Part shown: piece by piece, positions 17,068-25,794 of the stretch
Numbering within the stretch: the stretch's first letter is position 1
How the letters are laid out: each line of letters starts with the position of its first letter
DNA from: Butyricimonas synergistica DSM 23225
GTDB taxonomy: Bacteria > Bacteroidota > Bacteroidia > Bacteroidales > Marinifilaceae
Direction of reading: 5' to 3'
DNA length: 64,000 nt
Assembly: GCF_000379665.1 (NCBI RefSeq)
Contig: NZ_KB903371.1
Coordinates: 53,260 to 117,259, forward strand
The notes under the pieces: model-generated
The model's input: the letters and a program-made list of their open reading frames with translations, nothing else
Database searches by the model: none
Told to the model about the DNA's origin: nothing
Translations under genes and position numbers: made by a program

Positions 17068-18813
17068 TTAATTTTTCAATTGAATACCCAGTTCGTCCAA
17101 TTGTTCTTTCGCGATTTCGGCGGGAGCGTCGAGCATGACATCACGACCCGAGTTGTTTTTCGGGAAGGCGATCACGTCGCGGATAGAATCCAGTCCGGCG
17201 AACATAGAAGCCAGACGGTCGAAACCGAAGGCGATACCTCCGTGAGGGGGTGCCCCGTACTTGAATGCGCCCATCAGGAAGCCGAATTGTTCTTGGGCGG
17301 TCTCGTGGGAGATTCCCAGGCAATCGAACATCTTGGATTGCAATTCCGAGTTATGGATACGAATGGAGCCTCCTCCAACTTCAACACCATTGATGACCAT
17401 ATCATAAGCGTTTGCCCGAACTTTTCCGGGATCGGTCGTCATCAAAGAGATGTCTTCCGTTTTGGGGGACGTGAACGGGTGGTGCATCGCGTAGAAACGT
17501 TGGGTTTCTTCGTCCCATTCCAATAGCGGGAAGTCAACAACCCACAACGGTTTGAACACGTTCTTGTCTCTCAATCCAAGGCGGGTACCCATTTCCAGAC
17601 GAAGGTCACAAAGCTGAGCCAATGTCTTGAATTTAGGACCTACCAGAATCAGAATTAAATCGCCCGGTTGTGCTTTGCAGGCATCAGCCCACGTTTTCAA
17701 ATCTTCCGGCGTGTAGAACTTGTCGATGGAAGATTTGAACGTCCCGTCCTCGTTGTAGCGCACGTACACCAAGCCTTTGGCTCCTGTTTGCGGACGTTTC
17801 ACGAATTCGGTCAGTTCGTCCAGTTGCTTCCGGGTGTAAACGGCACATTTCGGTGCGCAAATTGCCCCGATATATTCTGCTTCGTTAAACACGGCGAAGT
17901 CTTTTCCTTTTGCCACGTTGGTCAGGTCAACGAATTTCATGTCAAACCGGATATCCGGTTTGTCACAACCGTATTGTTCCATGGCATCCATCCACGTCAT
18001 TCTCGGCAGCGTGGGAATATCCACGTTGCGGATTTCTTTGAACAGATGTTTGATTAATCCCTCGAATATTTCCAGAATATCTTCTTGCTCTACGAATGAC
18101 ATCTCGCAGTCGATCTGCGTGAACTCGGGTTGACGGTCAGCCCGGAGGTCTTCGTCACGGAAACATTTCACGATTTGGAAATAACGGTCGAAACCGGAAA
18201 CCATCAGAAGCTGTTTCAGCGTCTGCGGGCTTTGCGGCAGCGCATAGAATTGCCCTTGGTTCATCCGGGAAGGCACCACGAAGTCGCGTGCCCCCTCCGG
18301 CGTGCTTTTTACCAGCACGGGAGTTTCCACTTCAATAAAATTCTGGTCGCTCAGGTAATTTCTCACGAGTTGAGCCATCCGGTGGCGCAATTCGATGTTC
18401 TTGCGCACGATGGGGCGGCGTAAATCAAGGTAACGGTATTTCATCCGGAGCTCGTCACCCCCGTCGGTTTGGTCTTCAATCGTGAAAGGCGGAATTTCCG
18501 ATTCACTCAGCACGGTGAGCCCGTTCAGTGAGATTTCGATGTCACCTGTCGGGATCTTATTATTTTTACTGGCTCTTTCGATCACGGTGCCTTTTACCTG
18601 AATCACGTATTCCCGTCCGAGTTTTGCCACGTCGTTTTTAATTTCTTCGGGTGCCGATTCTTCGACCACCAGCTGGGTAATGCCGTAACGGTCACGTAGA
18701 TCCACGAAAGTCATGGCTCCCAGTTTCCTTACTTTTTGTACCCATCCGCTAAGACAAACGCTCTCTCCTGCGTTCTCTATCCTTAATTGCCCACAAGTAT
18801 GTGTTCTATACAT
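17068..18813 (-). CDS. aspS: Aspartyl-tRNA synthetase
   Basis: A 581-residue class II synthetase from the ATG at 18813 ([11 protein letters not shown]); an upstream in-frame TTG is not needed. The N-terminal OB-fold anticodon-binding domain covers about residues 1-110, then the catalytic domain with FxEVETPVL (motif 1), [16 protein letters not shown] (motif 2) and GFDRL near the C-terminus (motif 3), plus the bacterial GAD insertion. It charges tRNA-Asp. A TAnnTTTG -7 box at 18820-18827 ends only about 6 bases before the ATG, predicting a very short or absent leader. Confidence 0.97.
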   Translation of the reverse strand: MYRTHTCGQLRIENAGESVCLSGWVQKVRKLGAMTFVDLRDRYGITQLVVEESAPEEIKNDVAKLGREYVIQVKGTVIERASKNNKIPTGDIEISLNGLTVLSESEIPPFTIEDQTDGGDELRMKYRYLDLRRPIVRKNIELRHRMAQLVRNYLSDQNFIEVETPVLVKSTPEGARDFVVPSRMNQGQFYALPQSPQTLKQLLMVSGFDRYFQIVKCFRDEDLRADRQPEFTQIDCEMSFVEQEDILEIFEGLIKHLFKEIRNVDIPTLPRMTWMDAMEQYGCDKPDIRFDMKFVDLTNVAKGKDFAVFNEAEYIGAICAPKCAVYTRKQLDELTEFVKRPQTGAKGLVYVRYNEDGTFKSSIDKFYTPEDLKTWADACKAQPGDLILILVGPKFKTLAQLCDLRLEMGTRLGLRDKNVFKPLWVVDFPLLEWDEETQRFYAMHHPFTSPKTEDISLMTTDPGKVRANAYDMVINGVEVGGGSIRIHNSELQSKMFDCLGISHETAQEQFGFLMGAFKYGAPPHGGIAFGFDRLASMFAGLDSIRDVIAFPKNNSGRDVMLDAPAEIAKEQLDELGIQLKN

Positions 18814-18819
18814 AATTAT

Positions 18820-18827
18820 CAAATTTA
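18820..18827 (-). promoter_or_regulatory. Candidate Bacteroidota -7 promoter box of aspS
   Basis: The minus strand reads TAAATTTG, matching TAnnTTTG, and ends 6 bases before the aspS ATG. The -33 element is not clear. Confidence 0.5.
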
Positions 18828-18994
18828 GATTCTGGCATAAATATCCTGCGAAAATAGTAAGAATTTGTCAGTTTAAAGACATAAACCATCGAAAATTGAA
18901 TGACGGAATTAATTTCTCCGGGCTTTCGGGGATGACGAATAATTTTGTTGAATATTTTTAGTTTGAATACTCGTGTAAAACGTGGACAATTCCT

Positions 18995-19002
18995 TATCTT
19001 TG
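18995..19002 (+). promoter_or_regulatory. Candidate -7 promoter box of cvpA
   Basis: TATCTTTG matches TAnnTTTG exactly and lies 33 bases upstream of the preferred GTG start. No well-spaced TTTG -33 element is visible. Confidence 0.45.
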
Positions 19003-19034
19003 AAATCTGAAATAAGGTGATTAAATATTTAGCG

Positions 19035-19514
19035 GTGAATTACATTGATGTGATAATATTGCTCCCGTTAGTATATGGGGCTTATAAGGGGTTTAGTCAA
19101 GGATTGATAGTTGAGATGTCAACGTTGTTTGCGTTGATACTGGGGGTTTTTATCTCGTTGAGATATGCCGTGAACGTGGAGGATTTTTTGAAAGACTTCG
19201 TGGCGATGCCCGAATCGTATGCCTATTACATTGCTTTTGCGGTTACTTTCCTGTTAGTTATTATCGTGATTCACTTGCTTGGAAAACTGCTTACGAAATT
19301 GATTGACATGGTGGCGCTTGGCTTGTTTAACAAGTTGTTCGGGATTCTGCTGGGGGTATTGAAGTCTGCCATTGTGGTATGCGTGATTCTTTTTGTCGTG
19401 AATGCGATAGACAACCGCTACGAATTTATCTCTGTAAAAACGAAAAGTGATAGCCTATTGTATCAACCTTTTGTTAACTTCGCGAATGGCGTCTACGAGA
19501 GCGCCTTTAAGTGA
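19035..19514 (+). CDS. CvpA family membrane protein
   Basis: From the GTG at 19035 the product is 159 residues and begins with the family-typical NYIDVIILLPLVYGAYKGF. An earlier in-frame GTG at 19017 would add six residues; I prefer 19035 because it matches the usual N-terminus. Four hydrophobic helices are visible. CvpA was named for colicin V production in E. coli; in other bacteria it affects envelope homeostasis. The specific role here is unknown. tyrS follows after about 100 bases but appears to have its own promoter. Confidence 0.85.
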   Translation: MNYIDVIILLPLVYGAYKGFSQGLIVEMSTLFALILGVFISLRYAVNVEDFLKDFVAMPESYAYYIAFAVTFLLVIIVIHLLGKLLTKLIDMVALGLFNKLFGILLGVLKSAIVVCVILFVVNAIDNRYEFISVKTKSDSLLYQPFVNFANGVYESAFK

Positions 19515-19562
19515 ATGTAAAAGTTAGAGTTTAAAGTGAAAAACATGGGTTCGTGTGTCAGG

Positions 19563-19588
19563 AATCACAGAATCATGAAATCTAAAAT
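19563..19588. repeat. AT-rich 26-bp dispersed repeat (inverted copy of 16990-17015)
   Basis: Matches the reverse complement of 16990-17015 with two differences. It lies upstream of tyrS. Related words (AATCACAGAAT, AATCTAAAAT) also occur on the minus strand around 12470-12530. Confidence 0.5.
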
Positions 19589-19602
19589 GAATACGAACTA
19601 TA

Positions 19603-19610
19603 TAAATTTG
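19603..19610 (+). promoter_or_regulatory. Candidate -7 promoter box of tyrS
   Basis: TAAATTTG matches TAnnTTTG and ends 7 bases before the tyrS ATG at 19618, implying a near-leaderless mRNA if used. Confidence 0.45.
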
Positions 19611-19617
19611 AGAATCG

Positions 19618-20910
19618 ATGAACTTTGTTGAAGAACTAAGATGGAGAGGGATGATCCATAATATCATGCCGGGTACAGAAGAGCAACTTGCAAAAGAATT
19701 GACGACGGCTTATGTCGGGATTGACCCTACTGCTGATTCGTTACATATCGGGCATTTGGTTTCGGTGATGATGATGAAACACTTGCAGATGGCAGGTCAC
19801 AAGCCCATCTTTGTTATCGGGGGAGCCACGGGAATGATCGGGGATCCCAGTGGTAAATCGTTGGAGCGTAACTTGCTCGACGAGGAAACGATCGAAAAAA
19901 ACATGGCTGGGATCAAAGGACAATTGTCCCGGTTTATTGATTTCAACTCGGATGCGCCGAATGCCGCGATTATGGTGAACAATTACGATTGGATGAAAAA
20001 ATTCACCTTCCTCGATTTCATTCGGGATGTGGGGAAACATATCACCGTGAATTACATGATGGCAAAAGACTCCGTGAAGAAAAGGTTGAGTGCCGATTCC
20101 GCACAAGGATTATCTTTTACCGAATTCACGTATCAACTGGTGCAAGGTTATGATTTCTTGTATTTGCGTCGCAATTACAATTGCCTGTTGCAGATGGGCG
20201 GTTCCGACCAGTGGGGAAATATCACTACCGGGGGCGAATTGATCCGTCGTAAGGATGGTGGTGAGGCTTATGGTTTGACCTGGCCTTTAATGACCAAGAG
20301 CGACGGGAAGAAGTTCGGTAAAACAGAATCAGGCAACGTGTGGTTAGACCCGAAACGTACTTCTCCTTACAAGTTCTACCAGTTCTGGCTGAACAGCACG
20401 GACGATGATGCGGCCAAGTATATCAAGATATTTACCGTATTGCCCCCGGCGGAAATCGATGCCTTGATCGCCGAACACCAGGAAGCCCCGCATTTGCGTA
20501 AATTGCAGAAGGTGTTGGCTAAGGAAGTGACTTGCCTGATACACGGGGAAGAGGCTTATGATGTCGCATTGGAAGCATCGCAAATTCTTTTCGGTAACGC
20601 GACTTCGGATGCTTTGAAGAGATTGGACGAGGAAACCTTGTTGTCTGTTTTCGAAGGCGTGCCTCAATTTGACGTTGCCAGAGCCGATTTGGAAGCAGGT
20701 GTTCATATCGTAGACCTGATGGCGGAAAAGACATCTATGGTGACTTCCAAGGGAGAGGCAAGACGTTCCCTGAAGGGGAATGCCATCAGCATTAATAAAG
20801 AGAAAGTACAGGATCAGGAATTGATCGTTACTCCCGATTATTTGATAGATGATAAATTTATTTTATTGCAGAGCGGGAAAAAGAACTATTTCTTGATTAT
20901 AGTAAAATAG
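19618..20910 (+). CDS. tyrS: Tyrosyl-tRNA synthetase
   Basis: A 430-residue class I synthetase. The HIGH motif is at residues 43-46 (SLHIGHLVS), and the KMSKS-equivalent is KKFGKTESG near residue 230. The [11 protein letters not shown] tyrosine/ATP site is present, and the C-terminal about 70 residues form an S4-like RNA-binding domain ([15 protein letters not shown]). It charges tRNA-Tyr. Length is normal. A strong hairpin terminator follows immediately. Confidence 0.97.
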   Translation: MNFVEELRWRGMIHNIMPGTEEQLAKELTTAYVGIDPTADSLHIGHLVSVMMMKHLQMAGHKPIFVIGGATGMIGDPSGKSLERNLLDEETIEKNMAGIKGQLSRFIDFNSDAPNAAIMVNNYDWMKKFTFLDFIRDVGKHITVNYMMAKDSVKKRLSADSAQGLSFTEFTYQLVQGYDFLYLRRNYNCLLQMGGSDQWGNITTGGELIRRKDGGEAYGLTWPLMTKSDGKKFGKTESGNVWLDPKRTSPYKFYQFWLNSTDDDAAKYIKIFTVLPPAEIDALIAEHQEAPHLRKLQKVLAKEVTCLIHGEEAYDVALEASQILFGNATSDALKRLDEETLLSVFEGVPQFDVARADLEAGVHIVDLMAEKTSMVTSKGEARRSLKGNAISINKEKVQDQELIVTPDYLIDDKFILLQSGKKNYFLIIVK

Positions 20911-20914
20911 TATT

Positions 20915-20945
20915 AAGAAGAGGGACTCCGAAAGTCCCTCTTCTT
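20915..20945. terminator. Bidirectional intrinsic terminator between tyrS and tonB
   Basis: A perfect 13-bp stem (20915-20927 with 20933-20945) and 5-base loop, with A-rich and T-rich flanks on both strands. It serves tyrS on the plus strand and the convergent tonB gene on the minus strand, whose stop is 4 bases away. Confidence 0.85.
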
Positions 20946-20948
20946 ATT

Positions 20949-21662
20949 TTATTGTAATTTGAAATTGATTGGAACCGTGTAGGATACTCTTACCGGTTTG
21001 CCTCGTTGTTTCCCCGGAATCCATTTGGGCATGGATTTAATCACGCGTATTGCTTCTTTATCCAGTGACGGATCGACAGACCGGATGACTTTTATATCGG
21101 TGATACTACCGTCTTTTTCGATAACGAATTGTACGGAAACTCTGCCTTGGATATTATTCTCCTGGGCAATTACCGGGTATTTGACGTGTTTGGACAACCA
21201 TTGGTTGAGGTCGCCTGCCGGGAAGCGTGGCATATCCTCGACAACGACGAAAATGTCTGATTCTCCGTAATCACCCTCTCCGTTACCCTCACCGTACTCG
21301 CTGTACCCGTTGCTCGAATGGTTGTTGCCGTACGAGTTGCTGTTGGCGGCGTTGGATTCTGCATCTTGGATGTCTAATGCCTCGTCGAAATCAAGTTCCT
21401 CTTCAACAATTTGAATAAGATCAGTCAGCCTGGGAGCGGGAGGAGGTGGAGGAGGTGGTTGCATCCGTGCTTGTTGCGTGATGGGGATGATGTCCTCCTC
21501 TATTGGCTCTTCTGCTACTGTTATGAAGACTTCTTCAACCTTCACGTTAGTTTTCCACTCGAAAGCACCGAGTAGACAGGCTAATGCTATGATTAGTCCT
21601 ATCTCGAAGAAGATACCCTTCTTGTTTTCGAGGTTTGCTTTAGATGATTTCTTTGTTTCCAT
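20949..21662 (-). CDS. tonB: Energy transducer TonB (paralog 1)
   Basis: The 237-residue protein has one N-terminal membrane helix (about residues 17-35), a Pro run near residue 75 (PPPPPPAP), an acidic/Asn-Gly-rich periplasmic linker, and a C-terminal TonB domain with YPVIAQENNIQGRVSVQFVI and the final VSYTVPINFKL strand. TonB couples the ExbB/ExbD proton motor in the inner membrane to outer-membrane receptors such as the SusC proteins and cobalamin receptors in this window. No exbBD genes are present here. Closely related to the paralog at 23219-23905. Confidence 0.92.
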   Translation of the reverse strand: METKKSSKANLENKKGIFFEIGLIIALACLLGAFEWKTNVKVEEVFITVAEEPIEEDIIPITQQARMQPPPPPPPAPRLTDLIQIVEEELDFDEALDIQDAESNAANSNSYGNNHSSNGYSEYGEGNGEGDYGESDIFVVVEDMPRFPAGDLNQWLSKHVKYPVIAQENNIQGRVSVQFVIEKDGSITDIKVIRSVDPSLDKEAIRVIKSMPKWIPGKQRGKPVRVSYTVPINFKLQ

Positions 21663-21931
21663 AACTTAATTGTTTAGGTTAAGCTTTTACCTCTAATATA
21701 CAAAAAGTTAGCCGAAAAACCAAATTTCGACATTCTCTTTTATGTAAAAAAGGTGAAAGTTGTTTAACGCACGGATTCTGTGAGCGTGCCTTCCCGAGGA
21801 AAGCCCCTAGTGAATTCTCTTCTGTTTATAGAGGAGGTGGCGGCATAGCCGACGGAGGAGTTTTAGAAGGAAGTGGTAAAAGCCCACTCCCTCCATTCGT
21901 TTTATACTGTCGATTCAAACAGATTCTTGTG
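21663..21931. other. Intergenic region with GC-rich patch, possible dispersed-repeat remnant
   Basis: Between tonB paralog 1 and hflX. The first about 110 bases are AT-rich and presumably hold the tonB promoter. From about 21775 to 21915 the composition shifts to G/A-rich sequence without a plausible ORF. It resembles short non-coding repeats of Bacteroidota intergenic DNA, but I see no second copy in this window. Confidence 0.3.
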
Positions 21932-23155
21932 CTATTCTGTTTCGTCGTAGTCTTGATACAAGAAATCGTTAAAAGGAAAACGTGCGGAATGAATATCCTT
22001 GACAATGTCGTATAATTTTTCTTTTAATTCTTCGATGTTCTCTTTGCCTTTTGCCGAGATATAGACCGTTTCTCCGCCCTGTTTGGACATCCACATTTGT
22101 TTCAGGTCGTCCAAGCTATAATTCTTGCGTTCTATGGGTGTAAGGTCGTCTTCGTCTTTTTTCGTGTAAGTAAAGGCATCTATTTTATTGAATACCGTGA
22201 TCGTGGGCTTCGGGTTTTCTATAAGCTCGCTGAGTGTTTCATTTACAACCCGTAGCTGATCTTCAAATTGCGGGTGTGAAATATCTACCACGTGAAGGAT
22301 CACGTCGGCTTCTCTCACCTCATCGAGGGTAGATTTGAAGGATTCTACCAGGTGATGGGGTAATTTGCGAATAAATCCCACCGTGTCGGCTAGCAATAGC
22401 GGTACATTCTTGATAGCAATCTTGCGTACCGTCGTGTCGAGCGTGGCGAAAAGTTTATTTTCGGCAAACACTTCTGATTTACTCAAGAGGTTCATTAGCG
22501 TGGATTTACCGACATTGGTGTATCCCACGAGTGCCACCCGAACCAGTTTTCCCCGGTTCTTGCGTTGCGTGACCATTTGTTTGTCGATTTTTTCCAGCTG
22601 TTCTTTCAAGCGAGTGATCTTGTCCCGGATGATACGCCGGTCGGTTTCTATTTCTGTTTCACCAGGACCGCGTAGACCAATACCTCCCTTTTGCCTTTCC
22701 AAGTGTGTCCACATTCCCGTTAACCGGGGAAGTAAATACTGGTATTGGGCAAGCTCCACTTGTGCTCTTGCTTCTGCGGTGCGGGCTCTTTTGGCGAAAA
22801 TATCGAGAATCAGGTTTGTTCGGTCGAGTACTTTTCTACCTTGTAGTTCCCGTTCGATGTTCCGGAGTTGGGTAGGGCTGAGTTCATCGTCAAAGATGAC
22901 GAGGTCTATCTCATTCTCCTCGACGTAGTTTTTGATTTCTTCCAATTTACCTTTTCCCACGAAAGTTGCCGTTACCGGTTTGTCCAAATTCTGTGTGAAT
23001 ATTTTCACGGTTTCCGCTCCTGCTGTCTCTGCCAAAAAGGCTAGTTCGTCCAGGTATTCGCACATGGTGTCGTAGCTGATATTTTCTGATTGTAGTGCTA
23101 CGCCTACAAGAATTGCTTTTTCTGCTTCTTTTTTCGTGTAAAAATAATCGCTCAT
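21932..23155 (-). CDS. hflX: Ribosome-associated GTPase HflX
   Basis: A 407-residue protein with the HflX N-terminal domain, the glycine-rich linker GGIGLRGPGETEIETDRR at 157-174, and a G domain with GYTNVGKST (G1, 211-219), DTVGF (G3) and NKID (G4). HflX binds 50S ribosomes and splits or rescues stalled ribosomes under stress. Upstream lies tonB paralog 2 with a hairpin between them, so hflX probably has its own promoter. Length is typical. Confidence 0.95.
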   Translation of the reverse strand: MSDYFYTKKEAEKAILVGVALQSENISYDTMCEYLDELAFLAETAGAETVKIFTQNLDKPVTATFVGKGKLEEIKNYVEENEIDLVIFDDELSPTQLRNIERELQGRKVLDRTNLILDIFAKRARTAEARAQVELAQYQYLLPRLTGMWTHLERQKGGIGLRGPGETEIETDRRIIRDKITRLKEQLEKIDKQMVTQRKNRGKLVRVALVGYTNVGKSTLMNLLSKSEVFAENKLFATLDTTVRKIAIKNVPLLLADTVGFIRKLPHHLVESFKSTLDEVREADVILHVVDISHPQFEDQLRVVNETLSELIENPKPTITVFNKIDAFTYTKKDEDDLTPIERKNYSLDDLKQMWMSKQGGETVYISAKGKENIEELKEKLYDIVKDIHSARFPFNDFLYQDYDETE

Positions 23156-23168
23156 ATATAAGGAAAAG

Positions 23169-23198
23169 AAAGGGCTGACAAATATTTGACAGCCCCTT
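23169..23198 (-). terminator. Hairpin terminator of tonB paralog 2
   Basis: On the minus strand, GGGCTG pairs with CAGCCC around an inner CAAAT/ATTTG stem, followed by CTTTCTTTT. It starts about 20 bases after the tonB stop and just before hflX. Confidence 0.6.
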
Positions 23199-23218
23199 TA
23201 TTAATTTTAAAGTGTTTT

Positions 23219-23905
23219 TTACTGTAATCTGAAGTTGATAGGTACAGTGTAAGAAACTCGTACTGGTTTGCCTCTTTGTTTTCCAGGTTTCCATTTCGGC
23301 ATGGATTTTACCACGCGAACGGCTTCTTTGTCCAAAGAAGGGTCAACACCTCTCAGCACTTTCACGTCAGTGATACTACCGTCTTTTTCAATCACGAATT
23401 GTACGGTAACTCTACCTTGGATATTGTTTTCTTGTGCAATAACCGGGTATTTCACGTTTTTCCCCAACCACTTGTTGATATCTCCCGGGAACGTGGGCAT
23501 ATCCTCTACTACTTGGAATACGTCTTCTTCACCATAATCTCCTTCATCGTATCCAGCTCCGTCGTAATCATAACTATAATCGGTACGGTTCTCAACGTCT
23601 GCTTCAGCGTCTTGGATTTCCAATTCTTCATCGATATCCAACTCTTGGTCCACGATCTCGATCAAGTCTGTCAACTTGGGAGCTGGTGGAGGTGGTGGAG
23701 GCGGTTTCATCATCTGTTGAGTAATTGGAATGATTTCCTCATCGACTGGCTCATCAGCAACGGTAACGAAACCTTCTTCCACTTTAGAGTTTGTCTTCCA
23801 GTTGAAGGCACAAAGCAGAACAGCTAGAGCAAGTACCAGACCGATCTCGAAGAAAATAGCTTTCTTTCCTTCTAGGTCTGCCTTCGGTGTTTTTTTGATT
23901 TCCAT
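23219..23905 (-). CDS. tonB: Energy transducer TonB (paralog 2)
   Basis: The 228-residue protein has an N-terminal membrane helix (about residues 17-35), a Pro-rich segment (PPPPPPPAP) near residue 72, an acidic linker rich in Asp, Glu, Tyr and Gly, and a C-terminal TonB domain nearly identical to paralog 1 (KYPVIAQENNIQGRVTVQFVI and VSYTVPINFRL). It sits in the same orientation as paralog 1, separated from it by hflX, indicating duplication. Likely another ExbBD-linked energiser for outer-membrane transport; receptor specificity cannot be read. Confidence 0.92.
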   Translation of the reverse strand: MEIKKTPKADLEGKKAIFFEIGLVLALAVLLCAFNWKTNSKVEEGFVTVADEPVDEEIIPITQQMMKPPPPPPPAPKLTDLIEIVDQELDIDEELEIQDAEADVENRTDYSYDYDGAGYDEGDYGEEDVFQVVEDMPTFPGDINKWLGKNVKYPVIAQENNIQGRVTVQFVIEKDGSITDVKVLRGVDPSLDKEAVRVVKSMPKWKPGKQRGKPVRVSYTVPINFRLQ

Positions 23906-24065
23906 GTTATTAGTTTAATATTATAAGCTCTATATATTTCTTGTCTAATTGCGTCGGTAAAAATAAACAAATTCGGATAAAACTGCAATAGTTGCTCTCT
24001 TTTTTTTGAAGAAAATGTTAAGATATAGCCTCTGTTCTATTAAAATCTTCTTAAATAAATAAAAT

Positions 24066-24098
24066 AAAAAAGGACAACCATTGGGATTGTCCTTTTTC
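24066..24098 (-). terminator. Hairpin terminator of tonB paralog 3
   Basis: An AAAAAGGACAA / TTGTCCTTTTT stem with a short loop lies about 36 bases beyond the stop of the 24134-24826 gene. The A-rich 5' side on the plus strand gives a T-run on the minus strand, fitting a minus-strand intrinsic terminator. Confidence 0.7.
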
Positions 24099-24133
24099 GG
24101 GATGTTCGTATTGTATGTAAATCACTGTATGTT

Positions 24134-24826
24134 TCAATAGTTTAAACGGAACGAGATCGGAATCGTGAATTTTACTCTCACGGCTTTATCTCTTTGCATT
24201 CCGGGTTTCCATTTTGGCATGGAGTTTACCACTCGCAGAGCTTCTTTGTCCAAGTCGGGATGAACGGAACGAATCACTTTCGCATCGGTGATGCTACCAT
24301 CTCTTTCAATGATGAATTCGATGTACACTCTTCCTTGCACTCCCGCTTCTTGTGCTCTTACCGGGTATTTTAAGTTTTTACCGAGCCATTTTCCTAAATC
24401 TCCGTTAAATTGAGGCATAAATTCGGCTCTTACAAATATAGTTTCTTCACCAAAATTCTCTTCTCCATCTCCCGTGTAATCACTATAAGGATCTCCTGTA
24501 CCATTTACCGAGCCTTTTTGATTTTCGTTGAAATCTATGATTTCTAAATCCTCAAATTCCGGAACTTCGTCCACGATCGTGATAACATCAATGGGTTTTA
24601 CCATGATCTTCGGTAACGGTCTTGATGCTGTTTGAGGCATCGTGATCGGAAGAACTTCTATATCGTCACCACCTTGAACGGGAATAACAATTTCTTTCGT
24701 TTCTTCCTGGTAGAATTTTGTCTCAAAGGCAAAAAACACAGCTGCTAAGGCAACAATAAGCCCTATCTCGCGGAAAATGAACCGCTTGTTTTCCAAATTG
24801 GAACGGGATGTTTTTTTTGCTTCCAT
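24134..24826 (-). CDS. TonB-like energy transducer without a proline run (paralog 3)
   Basis: The 230-residue protein has an N-terminal membrane helix, then an acidic linker in which the usual long Pro stretch is replaced by scattered prolines (SRPLPKIMVKP). The C-terminal TonB domain is clear (KYPVRAQEAGVQGRVYIEFII, MPKWKPGMQRDKAVRVKF). It is more diverged from paralogs 1 and 2 than they are from each other. The Pro run normally helps TonB span the periplasm, so this protein may be shorter-reaching or serve a different receptor or complex. It is divergent from the phosphopantetheinyl transferase gene. Confidence 0.88.
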   Translation of the reverse strand: MEAKKTSRSNLENKRFIFREIGLIVALAAVFFAFETKFYQEETKEIVIPVQGGDDIEVLPITMPQTASRPLPKIMVKPIDVITIVDEVPEFEDLEIIDFNENQKGSVNGTGDPYSDYTGDGEENFGEETIFVRAEFMPQFNGDLGKWLGKNLKYPVRAQEAGVQGRVYIEFIIERDGSITDAKVIRSVHPDLDKEALRVVNSMPKWKPGMQRDKAVRVKFTIPISFRLNY

Positions 24827-25035
24827 GGCCCTTGTTTTTGAAATGTTATCTAAACGTTAATTTGATGTTTCAAAATTAGGATATAAAAATGATATAAGCA
24901 AGTTTTTTGACCAGAAATGTGAATATTTTCTTAAAATTTTATTCGTTGTGTTTTAAAATAACGTTAAGAGTCCCGTGTTTATTAGGTTTTCTAAAATATT
25001 TGTCCTATTGAAAAGATTGTTATTTATATCTTTTC

Positions 25036-25043
25036 TAACTTTG
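25036..25043 (+). promoter_or_regulatory. Candidate -7 promoter box of the phosphopantetheinyl transferase gene
   Basis: TAACTTTG matches TAnnTTTG and ends 4 bases before the ATG at 25048, suggesting a leaderless transcript. A TTG at 25017-25019 is a possible -33 element with a slightly short 16-base spacer. Confidence 0.5.
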
Positions 25044-25047
25044 TGCC

Positions 25048-25725
25048 ATGATTAAAATATTATTTATTCGGGTTCCGTCAGATGAAATGTATGATGAGGT
25101 GTTCACTTCTTTGCAAAAAAAGGTGTCGGCGGAGTGTTTCGATGAAGCTCGGGGATTCAGGCATAAGGGGGTGGCAATTCGTCGTATGCTTGGCGAAACG
25201 TTAGTGGGGTTGGCACTGGAAAGATATTGGGGATTGCTTTTGGGAAATTATCGGATAGCCCGGGGGAAGAAAGGGAAGCCTTTTATTGCGGATAAGGAGA
25301 ATATCTTTTTTAATATATCCCATTCGGGCGATTACGTGGTCTGCGCCGTTTCAGATCGTGAAATAGGGGTAGATATAGAGAAGCGGGCAAAGGCGAGAAT
25401 GGAGGTCGCCGGGCGTTTCTTCCATAAGCAGGAGGTGCAGGCATTGAAAGCGGTGTCCGGTGACGAGCTGAATAAATTATTCTACGATTACTGGTCTGTT
25501 AAGGAAAGTTTCTTGAAATATATTGGCACGGGGCTTACCCGTCCCTTGAATAGTTTTCTGGTACAATTTTCAACGGGAGGTATTAATTTGTATGAGGGAG
25601 AAAAGAAATTATCCCTGTATGTACATCCTTGCCCGGTGGACTCCGGTTATGCGTGTTATATATGTAGTGAATGTGATGAGGAACCCGAAATGTATGATGT
25701 TACAATACAAGAGGTCATGTCCTGA
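25048..25725 (+). CDS. 4'-phosphopantetheinyl transferase superfamily protein (Sfp/EntD-like)
   Basis: The 225-residue protein has the FNISHSGDYVVCAVS motif at 88-102, the magnesium-binding GVDIEKR (Asp109, Glu111), and the WSVKESFLKYIGTGL motif at about 149-163. These are the signature elements of Sfp-type transferases, which move 4'-phosphopantetheine from CoA onto acyl or peptidyl carrier proteins. No carrier protein or synthase lies nearby, so the target (fatty acid ACP or a secondary-metabolite carrier) is unknown. Stands alone on the plus strand, ended by a bidirectional hairpin. Confidence 0.9.
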   Translation: MIKILFIRVPSDEMYDEVFTSLQKKVSAECFDEARGFRHKGVAIRRMLGETLVGLALERYWGLLLGNYRIARGKKGKPFIADKENIFFNISHSGDYVVCAVSDREIGVDIEKRAKARMEVAGRFFHKQEVQALKAVSGDELNKLFYDYWSVKESFLKYIGTGLTRPLNSFLVQFSTGGINLYEGEKKLSLYVHPCPVDSGYACYICSECDEEPEMYDVTIQEVMS

Positions 25726-25742
25726 AATTGCTTATTGAAGTA

Positions 25743-25785
25743 TTCATCCCTAGTTGTCCCGCATATGGGAGGGGCTAGGGATGAA
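25743..25785. terminator. Bidirectional terminator between convergent genes
   Basis: A perfect 11-bp outer stem (25743-25753 with 25775-25785) plus a short inner TCCC/GGGA stem. It lies between the phosphopantetheinyl transferase stop and the convergent thioredoxin-fold gene. Confidence 0.65.
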
Positions 25786-25794
25786 AGCGTCGCT

